A stretch of DNA of 64,000 bases. Source: Zygnema cylindricum (lineage: Eukaryota > Streptophyta > Zygnematophyceae > Zygnematales > Zygnemataceae). Below, one piece after another: positions 1 through 9,989 of the stretch; the stretch's first letter is position 1, and the number at the start of each line of letters is the position of its first letter. The notes under the pieces were generated by a model that saw only the letters and a program-made list of their open reading frames with translations, had not been told where the DNA came from and did no database searches. The translations under genes were made by a program, and so were the position numbers. The DNA lies in assembly GCA_037447655.1 (NCBI GenBank), contig JBBHKE010000423.1:1-64000 (forward strand), in the 5' to 3' direction.

Positions 1-938
1 TGTCAATAAATGATCAAAACAGCCGGTAAAGATACTGGTCTTTCTCTAACACGGAACTCCTCCTCTTCTCCCTCCTATTCATGGACACATTAAAACTTCA
101 CTTCAACAGAATCCTCAACAAAAAATGTGCAGTCATTGACGACAAAAATCAGATAACTCTGTACACACTCGAACTGCGGACAGAAATTGAGAATGCCAAA
201 CTTGAATGACGCTTCTTCCAAACTGACCGGCGATTTAGGTAGTCGCCACACTATTCACCTCGAGTCACTTCGATTCACGTCTTCAATAAATAAACGTACA
301 AAAGTACGAAATAAAACTCCCTCCAAAAATAGATCTTCAAAATGTCGAGATTCATTTTCAACTCACGACAACATACTTACTTTCTTCTTCATAAACCACT
401 CCTTTACACCTCAATCAATACACCTTATCGGCAACTTCATTTCTTTTCCCAAAAAAAAATTATCTTCTTCTCTTCATTCTTCCATCACTCTTTTTAATAC
501 ACTTCTCATCACACATTTCTTCACTCCTCTCTTCAGTTTTTAATTCACTCTTCTCTTCCTAACCTTCTTCGACTTCTTCGACTACTTCTTCGAATTCTTC
601 ATCTACTTCTTCTTCATCATCTACTTCTTCTACTTCAAAATAAGAATCACCTCCATCCGGATCGAGATCCGGTTAACTTCTCAAAGGACAAAAGCCTTTT
701 CTTCCTCCCATCTCAATCTGAATTTTCACATCAACATAAAGGGTAAACTTGTAGAAAAATCACACAACACCTCCTCCAAACTTCTTTCACTTCCGAATCT
801 ATCTCGGCCAAAAGGACGAGAGGGAAGGGTCCCCTCATATTGAGCCCCTCTAAGCTTGAATGACGACAAATCCTCCTTCCTTCCATCTCTCCATCATCCT
901 AACACTCATAGAGTACTACATCCTGCTCCGATACCAAT
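1..938 (-). pseudogene. 5' internal part of a decayed Ty1/copia element (leader and gag start)
   Basis: Read on the minus strand, this lies immediately inside the LTR at 939-1697. The sequence at 926-937 is the reverse complement of TGGTATCGGAGC, the initiator-Met tRNA primer site used by plant copia elements. Around 560-670 a minus frame reads Asp-Leu-Asp-Pro-Asp-Gly-Gly-Asp followed by a Glu/Val/Asp-rich stretch. This resembles the acidic N-terminal part of the gag in the younger element at 52501. No long open frame survives, and the rest of the element lies outside the window. That it is copia follows from the primer site and LTR; the gag assignment is inference. Confidence 0.55.
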
Positions 939-1697
939 TGATAGGATCGAATAATAAAACACTGAGTGCAAATGCAAGCGGAAGCACAAAAGATAAAACA
1001 CACACTAGAGAAAGATAACGCCACGGAAGCCAATATATTCCACGGAGAACTTTTCTTACATAATTTCCTCACACCCTCAATACACTCTCACTTCTAACTC
1101 CTCTTAATCATATAAAAGATAATCTTCACTAACCTCCTCTAACTCCTCAAGAAACACCACAAAGCTATCAAACTCCCTTAACTCCTTGAACTCTTTCATA
1201 ATCTACAAGGAGGATCAACTCTCACTCAATTGATAAAAACCTCTCTCTCACTACGCCTCAATATACTCCTTCAAACGTCACGTAACAATACTAACCAAAC
1301 TGTACATATAAAACGCACTAAGCGCTAACCAATCCAACTACACCAAGACGTAACACAACACACTACACGACTAGAAACGCGTAAGAGTCAACGTGGTGAA
1401 ACAAACGACAAACAAGTGCGAACCGACTTGAACTACAAGGTATGGCTAGAAAAGTCAACTGCAAACGGACCTGAACCACACGGTATGACTATAACTTGCG
1501 TGAACAAAAACCACCAAACAATTTCCACGTCACTTCTATAGTACGACTCAAACTCACGTGAAACGAAACAAAATGAACAAACAATTTCCACGTCACTTCA
1601 AATATCTAGCGACGAAACTACTTCGTCGCTGGTCGTCGCTGCTTTAGCTACGAGAATGTCTCGTCGCTAAATGAGGTCTAAGTACTCAAGCTTAACA
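939..1697 (-). repeat. Long terminal repeat (5' LTR of a minus-strand copia element)
   Basis: The 759-bp stretch starts TG (TGATAGGATCG) directly after the primer-site complement and ends CA (CTTAACA). Its distal half, from about 1366, aligns by eye with 38602-38973, the LTR of another copia fragment. Both share segments such as GACTAGAAACGCGTA and clustered AGCGACGAA / TTCGTCGCT inverted repeats. The right boundary is set by the common ending TAACA. The partner LTR is off the window, so a target duplication cannot be tested. Confidence 0.65.
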
Positions 1698-2136
1698 GAC
1701 GTCACGTCTGGTGTACTATATACTGCAAATTAGTGGGAGGGAAGTATGTACTGTTTATGGAAGAAAATGTCCATGGAATACATTGGCTTTTATGGACTGT
1801 CCTCCCCGCGTGAGATTTTATCTGAATGCTTTCGCTGTAAGCCTTGCACTCTGAATTTTGTTTAGATCATTACAAGATTGGTATCGGTGTTATCAAGTCG
1901 AAAAAGTAAAACCGATATTACTATCGGCGGAAACTACATACTCGTTCGGAATGGACTGTGAACAAAATTCCAAAGCCCCTCCCCGTCGCAACATCCCCGT
2001 ACTCATTTTGTACATTATTTTTGTACCTTAAATTCCGTAGTTTTTATATGGATATGCCGGTATACCTCATGGTTCAATAACCGATTACTATCGGTATCGG
2101 TTTTATCGCTATAAGGTTTTACCCGATAAGCAGCAC
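1698..2136. other. No gene seen; AT-rich flank with TATCGG-type short inverted repeats
   Basis: No coding frame with recognisable content. Around 1880-1935 and 2080-2130 the sequence repeats ATCGG/CCGAT words (for example TATCGGTATCGG). Similar sequence lies at 4880-4975, and both stretches run directly into copies of the same terminal-inverted-repeat element. Confidence 0.4.
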
Positions 2137-2357
2137 TACACCGCGAATCGTTATTAGTGTCAAAGTCACTAATTTGGGTTCTTAATTTTTATTTTTTTTC
2201 CGCAATTAGTATACATGATTTTCGAAATTAAATTAGCAACGTTATTTAAGGACGTGGACAATAATCTGCCACGTCTCTCGCACTAAATTAGAATCAATAA
2301 CACTAATTGTTTTTTTACGCTATTTAAACTTTGACACTAATATCGATTCGCGGTGTA
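2137..2357. mobile_element. MITE with TACACCGCGAATCG terminal inverted repeats, 221 bp
   Basis: The left end reads TACACCGCGAATCG followed by TTATTAGTGTCAAAGT; the right end is its near-perfect inverse, ACTTTGACACTAAT then CGATTCGCGGTGTA. The terminal inverted repeat is about 30 bp with a mismatch or two. TA is present at both edges, as expected for a TA target duplication, although TA is its own inverse and could be part of the repeat. The AT-rich interior has no coding capacity. Mariner/Stowaway-like is the best guess from the TA flanks. Confidence 0.75.
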
Positions 2358-3117
2358 ATATTTCAGATTGTAAACAACTTATTTCCTATGTATGATATGA
2401 TATAATGGTATACACTATATATTGAAATAACTACGTGACAACAGTTTAATCGTCATCAAGCAAAATATCACACCCGCTTGACGTTTGACAATCAATAATA
2501 TCTATGAATATCGTGATGGAGAACATACCGATACTCAATAATGTCATAGTTTGAATATCTGAAATTCATTGTTCGTACGTTCAATTAGTTAACCAATTAA
2601 AACGGATAATTGAACCGTTTTGGGGTTGGCCAGGGAGGACATGGCGACACTACGTCCTCCATGTTGTGATACGTATCGAATAAAAACGCAATTGATTTAA
2701 GCGACTAAATATCCATACGACACTATAGATTGCGATATTGGCAGTTTTCAATTTCAGGTTTCAAAATTATTTCAAAGGTCAAAAAGAAATCTTCACTAAT
2801 TTTGTTATAGTTACATTGTGGAAACAAACCGAAATGCATATCGGGTTCTCGTACAAAATTAAACGGATACAGAAACGATACAAAATGGACACAAAAAAAA
2901 ATTGACAAAAAAAAAAATTGACATAGCAAAAAAAAAAAAAAAATAAGAAATTGACATAGAAGGATATAAATGGATAAATAAAAATGAACAGAAAAAGACA
3001 TATAAGGGTATAAACGGATATAATACTGAGTAAATAGACAAATGAAGTATATAAATGGGGTTTAAAACGGCATATATTGGGCATGAAAAGGGCATAAATT
3101 CTTTTAATTTATTTTTT
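2358..3117. other. AT-rich intergenic DNA, no gene seen
   Basis: Short minus-strand frames here are low-complexity Phe/Leu/Tyr strings generated by A-runs at about 2895-2945 and show no domain. A small inverted repeat, GGAGGACATGG with CGTCCTCCATG, lies near 2633-2662. Confidence 0.4.
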
Positions 3118-3139
3118 TCATTGGAGGATTTTGAGTTCC

Positions 3140-3406
3140 AAAGGTAGCTTGATTGGACGATGGCTGTTTCTAGAGAGGTGAGGGAAGGGAAGGGAGGCAG
3201 GGAGGGAGAAGAAGAGGGAGGGAGGAGAGGGGGATGGGGAAAAAGAGGAGGAGAGGGATGGATAGGGGGAGAAGAAGGCGAAAAGGGAAGGGGGAGGGAA
3301 ATGGGGAGAGTGAGGGGGGGGGAAGGAGGGGCGAAGAGGGAGAGAGAGAGCAAGATGAGAAAAAGAGAGAGAGGGGGGAAAGAGGGGTGGGAAACGAGAG
3401 AGGAGA

Positions 3407-3473
<67 letters not shown>

Positions 3474-4900
3474 GGAGAGAGAGGGGGAGGGTACGTAATA
3501 GAGAAAAAAGGAAGTGAAGAGAGTGAAAGGAAGGTGACAAAAAGGGAAACATGAGGAGGGATGGAGGGAGGTAGGGTGGCAGAGAAAGAGGGAGGGGGAG
3601 AGGGATACGAGATGAGAGGAAAGTGGGGAAGGTTAAGGGGAGATGCCCAAGAGAGGGAGAAAGGCCCCACCACCCTATCTCTCCTCCTCCTTCTCCTTCA
3701 ACACTTTCCCAAACCCCCCTCAAATCCTCCACACACACAAACAAACATACATACAAATTATTTGTATATGTATATATATATACATATGTTGCCGCTTACT
3801 TGACCTTGATTTCCCCAACGGAAGGCCGTGCTTTCCAAGTCCCCTCCCCTCTTTCCCCCTCCCCCCCTACCCTCTTCACCGTCCCGTCCCCTCCTCTAAC
3901 CACCTCCCCACACATTCCCTTTCCTCCGTCCCATGTCCCCACCTCTCCCCGTCCCGCCCCTCCCCGCCCCTCTCCCCTAAAATCCCCACCTCTCATTTAC
4001 TTCCTCCTCCCCTTCCCTCCTCTTCGCCCCTCTCCTCCCCTCCCCCCCCTTCCTTTCTCCTCCGTCATTTACCCCCCCAACCCCCCGTTTTCTCCCTCCC
4101 TATCCTCTCTGCGCCGCCTGAGGGAGGGCCGCAAAGGAGAAGAGAAGGCAGCAGGCGAGGGGGGTGAGGGAGGGAGAGGGTGAATGGGGGAGGTGAGAGG
4201 GTATGAGAGGGATGAGGGTAGAGAAGGGGGGAGGGGGGGGGGGATGGGGATGGTAAGGGGAAGGGGGAGGGTGTGGAGGAGTGGGGGGGAAGGTAGAGTT
4301 AAGGGGTGGAGGGAGAGGAATCCGGAAGTGTGAGCAAAGAGGGAATATGCTTGGAAATTGTAAGGGGTGGGAAGAGGTCTCCCCAAGGGTGGATAGGGAG
4401 GGAAGAAGGGCGGCAAGGGGGGGGTTAGAGAAGAAGGGCAGGGAGGGGGGGAGGGAGAGGAATCTGGAAGTGTGTTATAATAGGGAATTGATAAGTGGGG
4501 TGTCAAGGGGTGGGGGGGGGGGGGGTTTGTCTTGAGGGGGTGGGGTAAGGGAAGTGAACATGAGATTGCTCCAGAGGGGGATGATGGCAGGTGTAGTAGG
4601 AGTGGTAGGAGTGGTAGGAGGGGTAGGAGGGGTAAGAGTGGTAAGAAGGGTAGGAGGGCTAGGAAGGGTAGGATGGGTAGGAGGGGTAATAGGGGTAGGA
4701 CGGATAAGAGAGAGAGGAGAAATTGTATCCGTGACAAGGGTGACGGAGCTATTGCCTTGTTGTAAAGATATATCGAAATGGGGCAAGGTTGAAAAGGGGT
4801 TGGGGGAGGTTCGTGGGGGGGAGGGGGGAGGGGGAAGGGAGAGTGACAAAAGGGATCCGATGAGGGGGGAGGGAGATAACACCGATGTCGATATATCGTG
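3140..4900. repeat. Alternating polypurine and polypyrimidine blocks, including a (GA)n microsatellite
   Basis: The plus strand is almost pure purine at about 3160-3660 (GGGAGAGA, with a (GA)n core at 3403-3480), almost pure pyrimidine at 3670-4110 (CCTCCCC), then purine again at 4110-4900, including runs of up to about 13 G near 4512 and an AGGGGTAGG-type short repeat at 4600-4700. Long open frames on both strands are compositional artefacts made of Pro/Ser/Leu or Gly/Glu/Arg. Such tracts can form triplex or G-quadruplex structures; that is inference. Confidence 0.8.
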
Positions 4901-4975
4901 CCAATATATCGATTATCGGCAACCCGAAAAAAGGCCCATATCGGTTATCGGCAAATCCTTGCCGATACACAACAC

Positions 4976-5519
4976 TACACCGCGAATCGTTATTAGAGTG
5001 TATAACTATAATTTGGGTTCCTAAAAATTGGATTTTTTTTCTTAAATAGGATACATGATTTTAATTTTTCCTTGACGTTAATTAAGACACCGCACATAAT
5101 AGCGTAAAGAACGAAGGTACAATAAGATCTAAATAGTGTGGTGTACGGTCGATGTCAGACCGTACATAAATGCACCTTATCAAGAAACAATTTTAAAAAA
5201 TTGAATTAAATCAGACGCGCACGCATAGGAATTTGCGCTCAAAAAAGGTGATTCAATCTAACCGTAAATTAGTCTGACATGTAGGGATATTTAAATTTTG
5301 CGGCGGCGTACGATTTCTAATATTTTGTTTGGATACATATATTAATGTATACAATTGTACGGCGAATATTTCTTTTTTTGCAACTCCCAAATTAGCATTA
5401 ACGCCAAAATTAGAATACACCTTTTTTTTGAAAATTTTCAAATTCATAATTAGCATTAATAACAATAATTTATTCTCAACACTATTTAAACTTTGACACT
5501 AATAACGATTCGCGGTGTA
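4976..5519. mobile_element. MITE-like element, 544-bp class of the TACACCGCGAATCG family
   Basis: It starts TACACCGCGAATCGTTATTAG and ends CTAATAACGATTCGCGGTGTA, flanked by TA. The interior contains a short hairpin word at about 5137-5170 (GTGTACGGTC...GACCGTAC) that recurs at the equivalent place in the element at 46170-46713, which is also exactly 544 bp. There is no transposase. The left flank resembles the left flank of the copy at 2137. Confidence 0.75.
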
Positions 5520-5970
5520 CTATTTACACTATTTGTAGGTAGTCACCGTCGTCCTTGATGACAATTGACAAGTGGTCAGCTACGTGTTAAATGGAACGAC
5601 TGCTTCGCGGATGATGTGGAAATAACAAAAATCGGACGGTCAATGTTTACGTCTAGGCCTTAAAACAATCTTTAATAATTATTCAGAAAAGATGCTTTTC
5701 AAAAAATACAAAAATGAAATAGTACGACATGATAAATAAACATACACAATCCAACAAATCGGTGCTCTATTTGGCGAATCGGCCGATCGGCCTAAGTCTC
5801 GTCAATTTACAATTGTTTCGTTTTGGTGAGTCGGTCGATATGGTACTTTTTTTCGTGCAAGTATACATGTAATTTAGTGCGTGGGACGCGAGTCTTTCAT
5901 TTCGGTCCAGCGTGAGCATTTTTTGTTTCGCTTGAAAGCGCTTGTTCTTGTAAGTAGCGTGTCCGACCTT
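5520..5970. other. Intergenic, no gene seen
   Basis: AT-rich sequence between two inverted-repeat elements. One 81-codon minus frame at 5767-6012 crosses into the neighbouring element and has no recognisable domain; it is not treated as a gene. Confidence 0.35.
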
Positions 5971-6191
5971 TACACCGCTAATCGTTCTTAGTGTTAAAGT
6001 TTTTTTCGCCACTTAAAACATCTTTTCTCCGTGCACACCTGTCGGATTGTCAATCAGAGACCGTAAATAGGAAGATGAGGATCCCGCCTTCCAACAGCAA
6101 TTTTCGGGTTGAAAATCCGACAGGTGTGCACGGAGAAAAGATGTTTTAAGTGGCGAAAAAAACTTTAACAATAATAACGATTAGCGGTGTA
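5971..6191. mobile_element. Foldback MITE, 221 bp, arms of about 85-90 bp
   Basis: It starts TACACCGCTAATCG and ends CGATTAGCGGTGTA. The inverted repeat extends far inward: TTCGCCACTTAAAACATC on the left is matched by GATGTTTTAAGTGGCGAA on the right, and GTGCACACCTGTCGGATT by its inverse. Only about 45 bp remain as loop, so a single strand would form one long hairpin. The same core recurs at 21354, 37013 and 47195. TA flanks both ends. Confidence 0.8.
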
Positions 6192-6325
6192 TTGCTTACT
6201 GAGACTTCGGTGGAGGCTTGATTGATTGTTGGAAGTATCCTCTCCCCTCCCTCCCCTCATACCCCTCGAGAAAGTGTCTCCTGTAACACAAGTGGCGTTT
6301 GCCAAAAGGGGGGTGGGGGGTGAGG

Positions 6326-6610
6326 GATGGTGAAAGATGTTTGGGAGGGGGGAAGGGAGGGATGATGAAAGATGTTTGGTGAGAGGTGGAGGGAGGGATG
6401 GCGAAAGAAGTTTGAGGTGGGGGGAGGGGGAGGGGATGGTGAAGGATGTTTGGGAAGGGGGAAGGTAGGGATGGTGAAAGTTGTTTGGGGAAAAAGGGGG
6501 AGGGAGGGATAGTGAAGGATGTTTGGGGAAAAGGGGGGAGGGAGGGATGGTGAAGGATGTTTGGGGAAAAGGGAGGAGGGAGGGATAGTGAAGGATGTTT
6601 GGGAGGGGGA
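6326..6610. repeat. Minisatellite, 8 copies of a 35-38-bp purine-rich unit
   Basis: The marker GATGTTTGG (or a one-base variant) begins at about 6336, 6371, 6407, 6445, 6480, 6518, 6556 and 6594, giving a period of 35-38 bp. The unit core is GGGAGGGATGGTGAAGGA followed by the marker. The long minus-strand frame across it, rich in Pro/Ser/His/Leu, is the translated repeat and not a convincing gene. Confidence 0.85.
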
Positions 6611-6659
6611 GAAGGAGATTATTTAGGAGGGGGGGGTCGTCGGGGATGGTGGACAAGTA

Positions 6660-7393
6660 GATCGGGATAAAAAAAAAAGTTATGAAAAGAACTGAAGTAG
6701 GAGGAAAAAAGACAAAAGGTGACAAATGACAAAAATAGGAAAGGGTAGAGACAGGAGAGAAGGGAAAAATTAGAAAGAAAAAGACACACAGGAGGAATAA
6801 GGCAAATAGATGAGGGAAGATACAAAAATTCGATGAGAATAGGTGAGAAACAAGAAAAATAATAGTTATATTTTTCCCCCTTCTCTCCCTCTCTCCACGC
6901 ATGATCGTACTTTTTCCTGCTTTATTTTAGGTTTTCTATTTCTTTCACCATTTCCCTTATTTAACCTTGTTTTGTATCCTTTCTTTTTCTAATTTTTCTA
7001 TGTGGGTAACACATCTGTTTTTTCACGTCCCTTTTTTCTTTTTTGATTGCGATGCCATTGTGAGAGACCACTCATATACCCCCATAACTCTCCCTCCCGC
7101 ATCCTCTCGTCCTTTCCCTTCCCTTTCTTCTCCCTTTCCTTTCCTTCTCCGGGGCCCTTTCCCTCCCCGCCTTGCCTCCCCTCCATCCCACGACTCTCTA
7201 CTCCTCTACTGTTCCCTTCTCTTCCCTCCCTTCCCTTTTTTGGTTAAATCCATTTCTCCCCTTCTCTTTCGTCCCTTTCCCTTTTCTGATGAAAAATTTT
7301 AAGTTGGACAATTGCATTAATTTTTATTTTTTCGCATGCTACAATTTGTTGTATCGTTCTCCTTTCTCATTTCTTATAATTTTCTTTTGTTTT

Positions 7394-7424
<31 letters not shown>

Positions 7425-7440
7425 CAAATGTTTAAATCCA
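6660..7440. other. Strand-asymmetric purine then pyrimidine DNA with a poly-T tract
   Basis: Purine-rich on the plus strand to about 6860, pyrimidine-rich from about 7070 to 7290, then a poly-T run near 7390-7425. The frames encode low-complexity Phe/Ser/Pro/Leu only. No gene is supported. Confidence 0.5.
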
Positions 7441-8284
7441 CGCGGGGGTTCTTTTCCGTAAACCATCTGGAAGATTTCATTTTTGGATTGTCTTTCTTTA
7501 GTTTTTAGTTTTTGCTTGTCGAATAGTTGTTATTTATTGATTATTATTTGTTCATGATTATTTTTCAATTACTATTTATCTATTTATTGATTAATATTCT
7601 TTATTAAAATTATTTATATCATTTACTATGTTTTTTTTTGTATCACGTATTGAAGCCACCAATGCATGTTATGTCAAAATTTACAAAAAGTTGACAGTCA
7701 AACAAATAAAACTTTGTGGATAATTATACATAGCATTAAATAAATAATTCAATTATTTTCGCATTGTTGTACGCATTATGCTTGAAGTGAATGAAGCAAC
7801 CAAGTTTGCAGAAACGAAAGTGACTCAAAATTGATGAAAAAACTATAACTTTAGTTTTTATAGTCTTAGCATTACAATGCACTAACTTGAAGTGAATAAA
7901 TAACCCATATTTGTAAATAGGTGGTTGTTGAAAATAATTTTAAAAGCAACAAAAAAGAGTCTTACAATTCTCCTTACTATTTTAAATAGGGAACCCAAGT
8001 TCACAAAATACTAATTGACTCATAATATGCTGCCGCTGTAAAGATAGTTTCAACATTCTTAGTTAAGTTCTACAAATTCGTATTGAAGTCAGTAACATAT
8101 CAGATTTCACAAAAGATTATCGGCTCTCACTTTCATGCTTAAAGTACATCATCTATCTAAGTTAACAAAAGAGTAAGTGACTTGAAAATCACGAAGCATC
8201 TATGTTTTGCTGGAAAATTCAGGAGAATGTGGGATAAGAAGATTTCCTTTTGTCCCATTTTATCCGAGCGTGTGAAACACTATC
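7441..8284 (-). other. 3' flank of gene A, partly duplicated near gene C
   Basis: AT-rich and non-coding. A stretch near 7640-7830 resembles 22180-22640 by eye (GAAGCCACCA, then CTTGAAGTGAATG against CTTGACGTGAAT), and 7885-8284 resembles 30205-30698. These are the expected positions for a duplicated 3' flank of gene C. No polyadenylation signal could be assigned with confidence. Confidence 0.45.
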
Positions 8285-9989
8285 TTATCTCAGTTTTGGA
8301 GTACAAATTTTCGCAATTGTACCAGACCTTTTGGCCACCGCAAGAACACTGCCAAGTGCACTTCTGGTACATGGGAACTTATTCAAAGTTACAAATGATG
8401 CAGGTTTTAGTTTTGTAAGAGTATTATCTTTGAAGTACTTATTATTCAGAAAACTACAAGTGGCTGTCCTTTCCAATGTGACCGCATTTCCCTTGCAGTT
8501 TTTTATTGCACCTCCAAGGTCCACACTGCCTAAGCAAACCTGCAAGCAAAAGAGATACAACAACCACAATAAACATTATGCGCCACACTTATTTCTTGTG
8601 CTTTCACGCGAATATGTGTTTGTAATGAAATGCGAACCTAGTTTAAAGCCAAAGGCAAAATGAAGGCCAATATAATCTAGAAAAGCAAATGTACTCTCAC
8701 ATCCTGTGACATTAATCTGTCAGGCTTAATCACGAAAGATGGTATACAAAACAAAAGTAATAAATGTGAAAATCTTTTTCTGTTAAGCTTCAACACGAGA
8801 AATAATATAATTCGTGTGCTCTGACATAATGACTATTGGTTATGGATTAAAAAAATCGAATAATTATTGATGTGTTTGAACTATTCTCACCTCTTGCCGA
8901 AAGGTGCTGTCATCGTTGGAATACAACTGGATACGACCACAATATACACCAGGGTTTAGAGTATAAAATGTTTTAACGTTTCCATCCAAATAGTTATGAA
9001 TAATGCTTGTACACGTTTCCCCCCGCTTAATGATGTATGGACGGGTACAAGGTCCTCGAAACGGTACTTTTCCCTTTGTAATGCAAATCTATAAAAAATG
9101 GATTCATTTTACAAACACAAACAAAATCATCAATACTTTGGATATCTGAATGAATTTACCAAGACACGAGAGCACAAAAAAATGTTAAAGACAAGAGAAA
9201 TTGACATTCCACTTTCCATTTACGTCCATTCATGCAACAAAATTAAAACTGTAGGGTCAAAGTGTTCCAAAGTCACCTGTTGGAAAGGTTTCAGATTTGA
9301 GCAATCTAAGTCCGGATTCGGTGAACCTGGGCCTCCGACAATTGTGTCGAGTCTGAAAGTAGTGTTTATGGATGCACATGTATCTCCCTGCAAATTCCGA
9401 TTTTGTATAGATCATCGATCGAAATAAATAAAAAAAATGAAGTTTTACAACACCATAATAATGGGGCCAAAAACTGGAACTATTATAGCAAAAAAAAAGA
9501 ATGGCTACATCAAAGCTTTAAGCATCCTGACAACAAATACAATGAGATGATAATCTGCATGGTTCGCAAGAACAGGAATTTACCTCTTGGACTGCATAAA
9601 ATAGGGAACATTCCATGGCGTTGGTGACATTAACTTTTGCACCTTTTGGAAGAGTTTGGTTGCAATTCAAGTTCTGAAACTCAGCCGAAATGTAATTTTC
9701 TAATGGTATTAGGCCAACATCAAAATATAATACATCTGTGCAAAATAGTCTACTGGCTTTGCACTAATCCCTTCCATACGACAATTGTTGTCGAGCAGTC
9801 ACTGAAAAACAAAACCAAGAGTTTGACATATGAAAGTAAAAAAAAAATGTATTAAAAGTAGTGGAAATGACACCTTGTTTTGTTTTAAAAAAAGTTGTTT
9901 CGGGATGCCGTATGTAGTGAAGATAGTCGCGCAAGAAATAGATCCACCAACTGGCACAACGTACTCCTTTGCCCCTATTGTAGAGGCGG
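8285..9989 (-). CDS. Gene A exons 13-17: four LysM repeats and C-terminus
   Basis: Exon 9874-9989 encodes YVVPVGGSISCATIFTTYGI, the first half of a LysM repeat; exon 9584-9673 completes it (NLNCNQTLPKGAKVNV) and starts the next (ECSLFYAVQE). Exon 9277-9387 begins GDTCASINTTFRLD, and exon 8891-9088 carries CTRPYIIKRGETCTSI. The last exon, 8285-8539, has a weaker fourth repeat (AVTLERTATCSFLN to LNKFPC) and ends in a basic tail. All five exons except the first start in phase 0. The G-D/E-T-C core and paired cysteines are typical of algal and plant LysM modules. Gene C holds copies of three of these exons. Confidence 0.8.

Noticed and set aside
3118-4882. Many long overlapping open frames on both strands
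   Set aside because: All are low-complexity Pro/Ser/Leu or Gly/Glu/Arg translations of purine or pyrimidine tracts, with no domain.
6165-6902. 245-codon minus-strand frame
   Set aside because: It is mainly the translated 35-38-bp minisatellite plus T/C-rich text.
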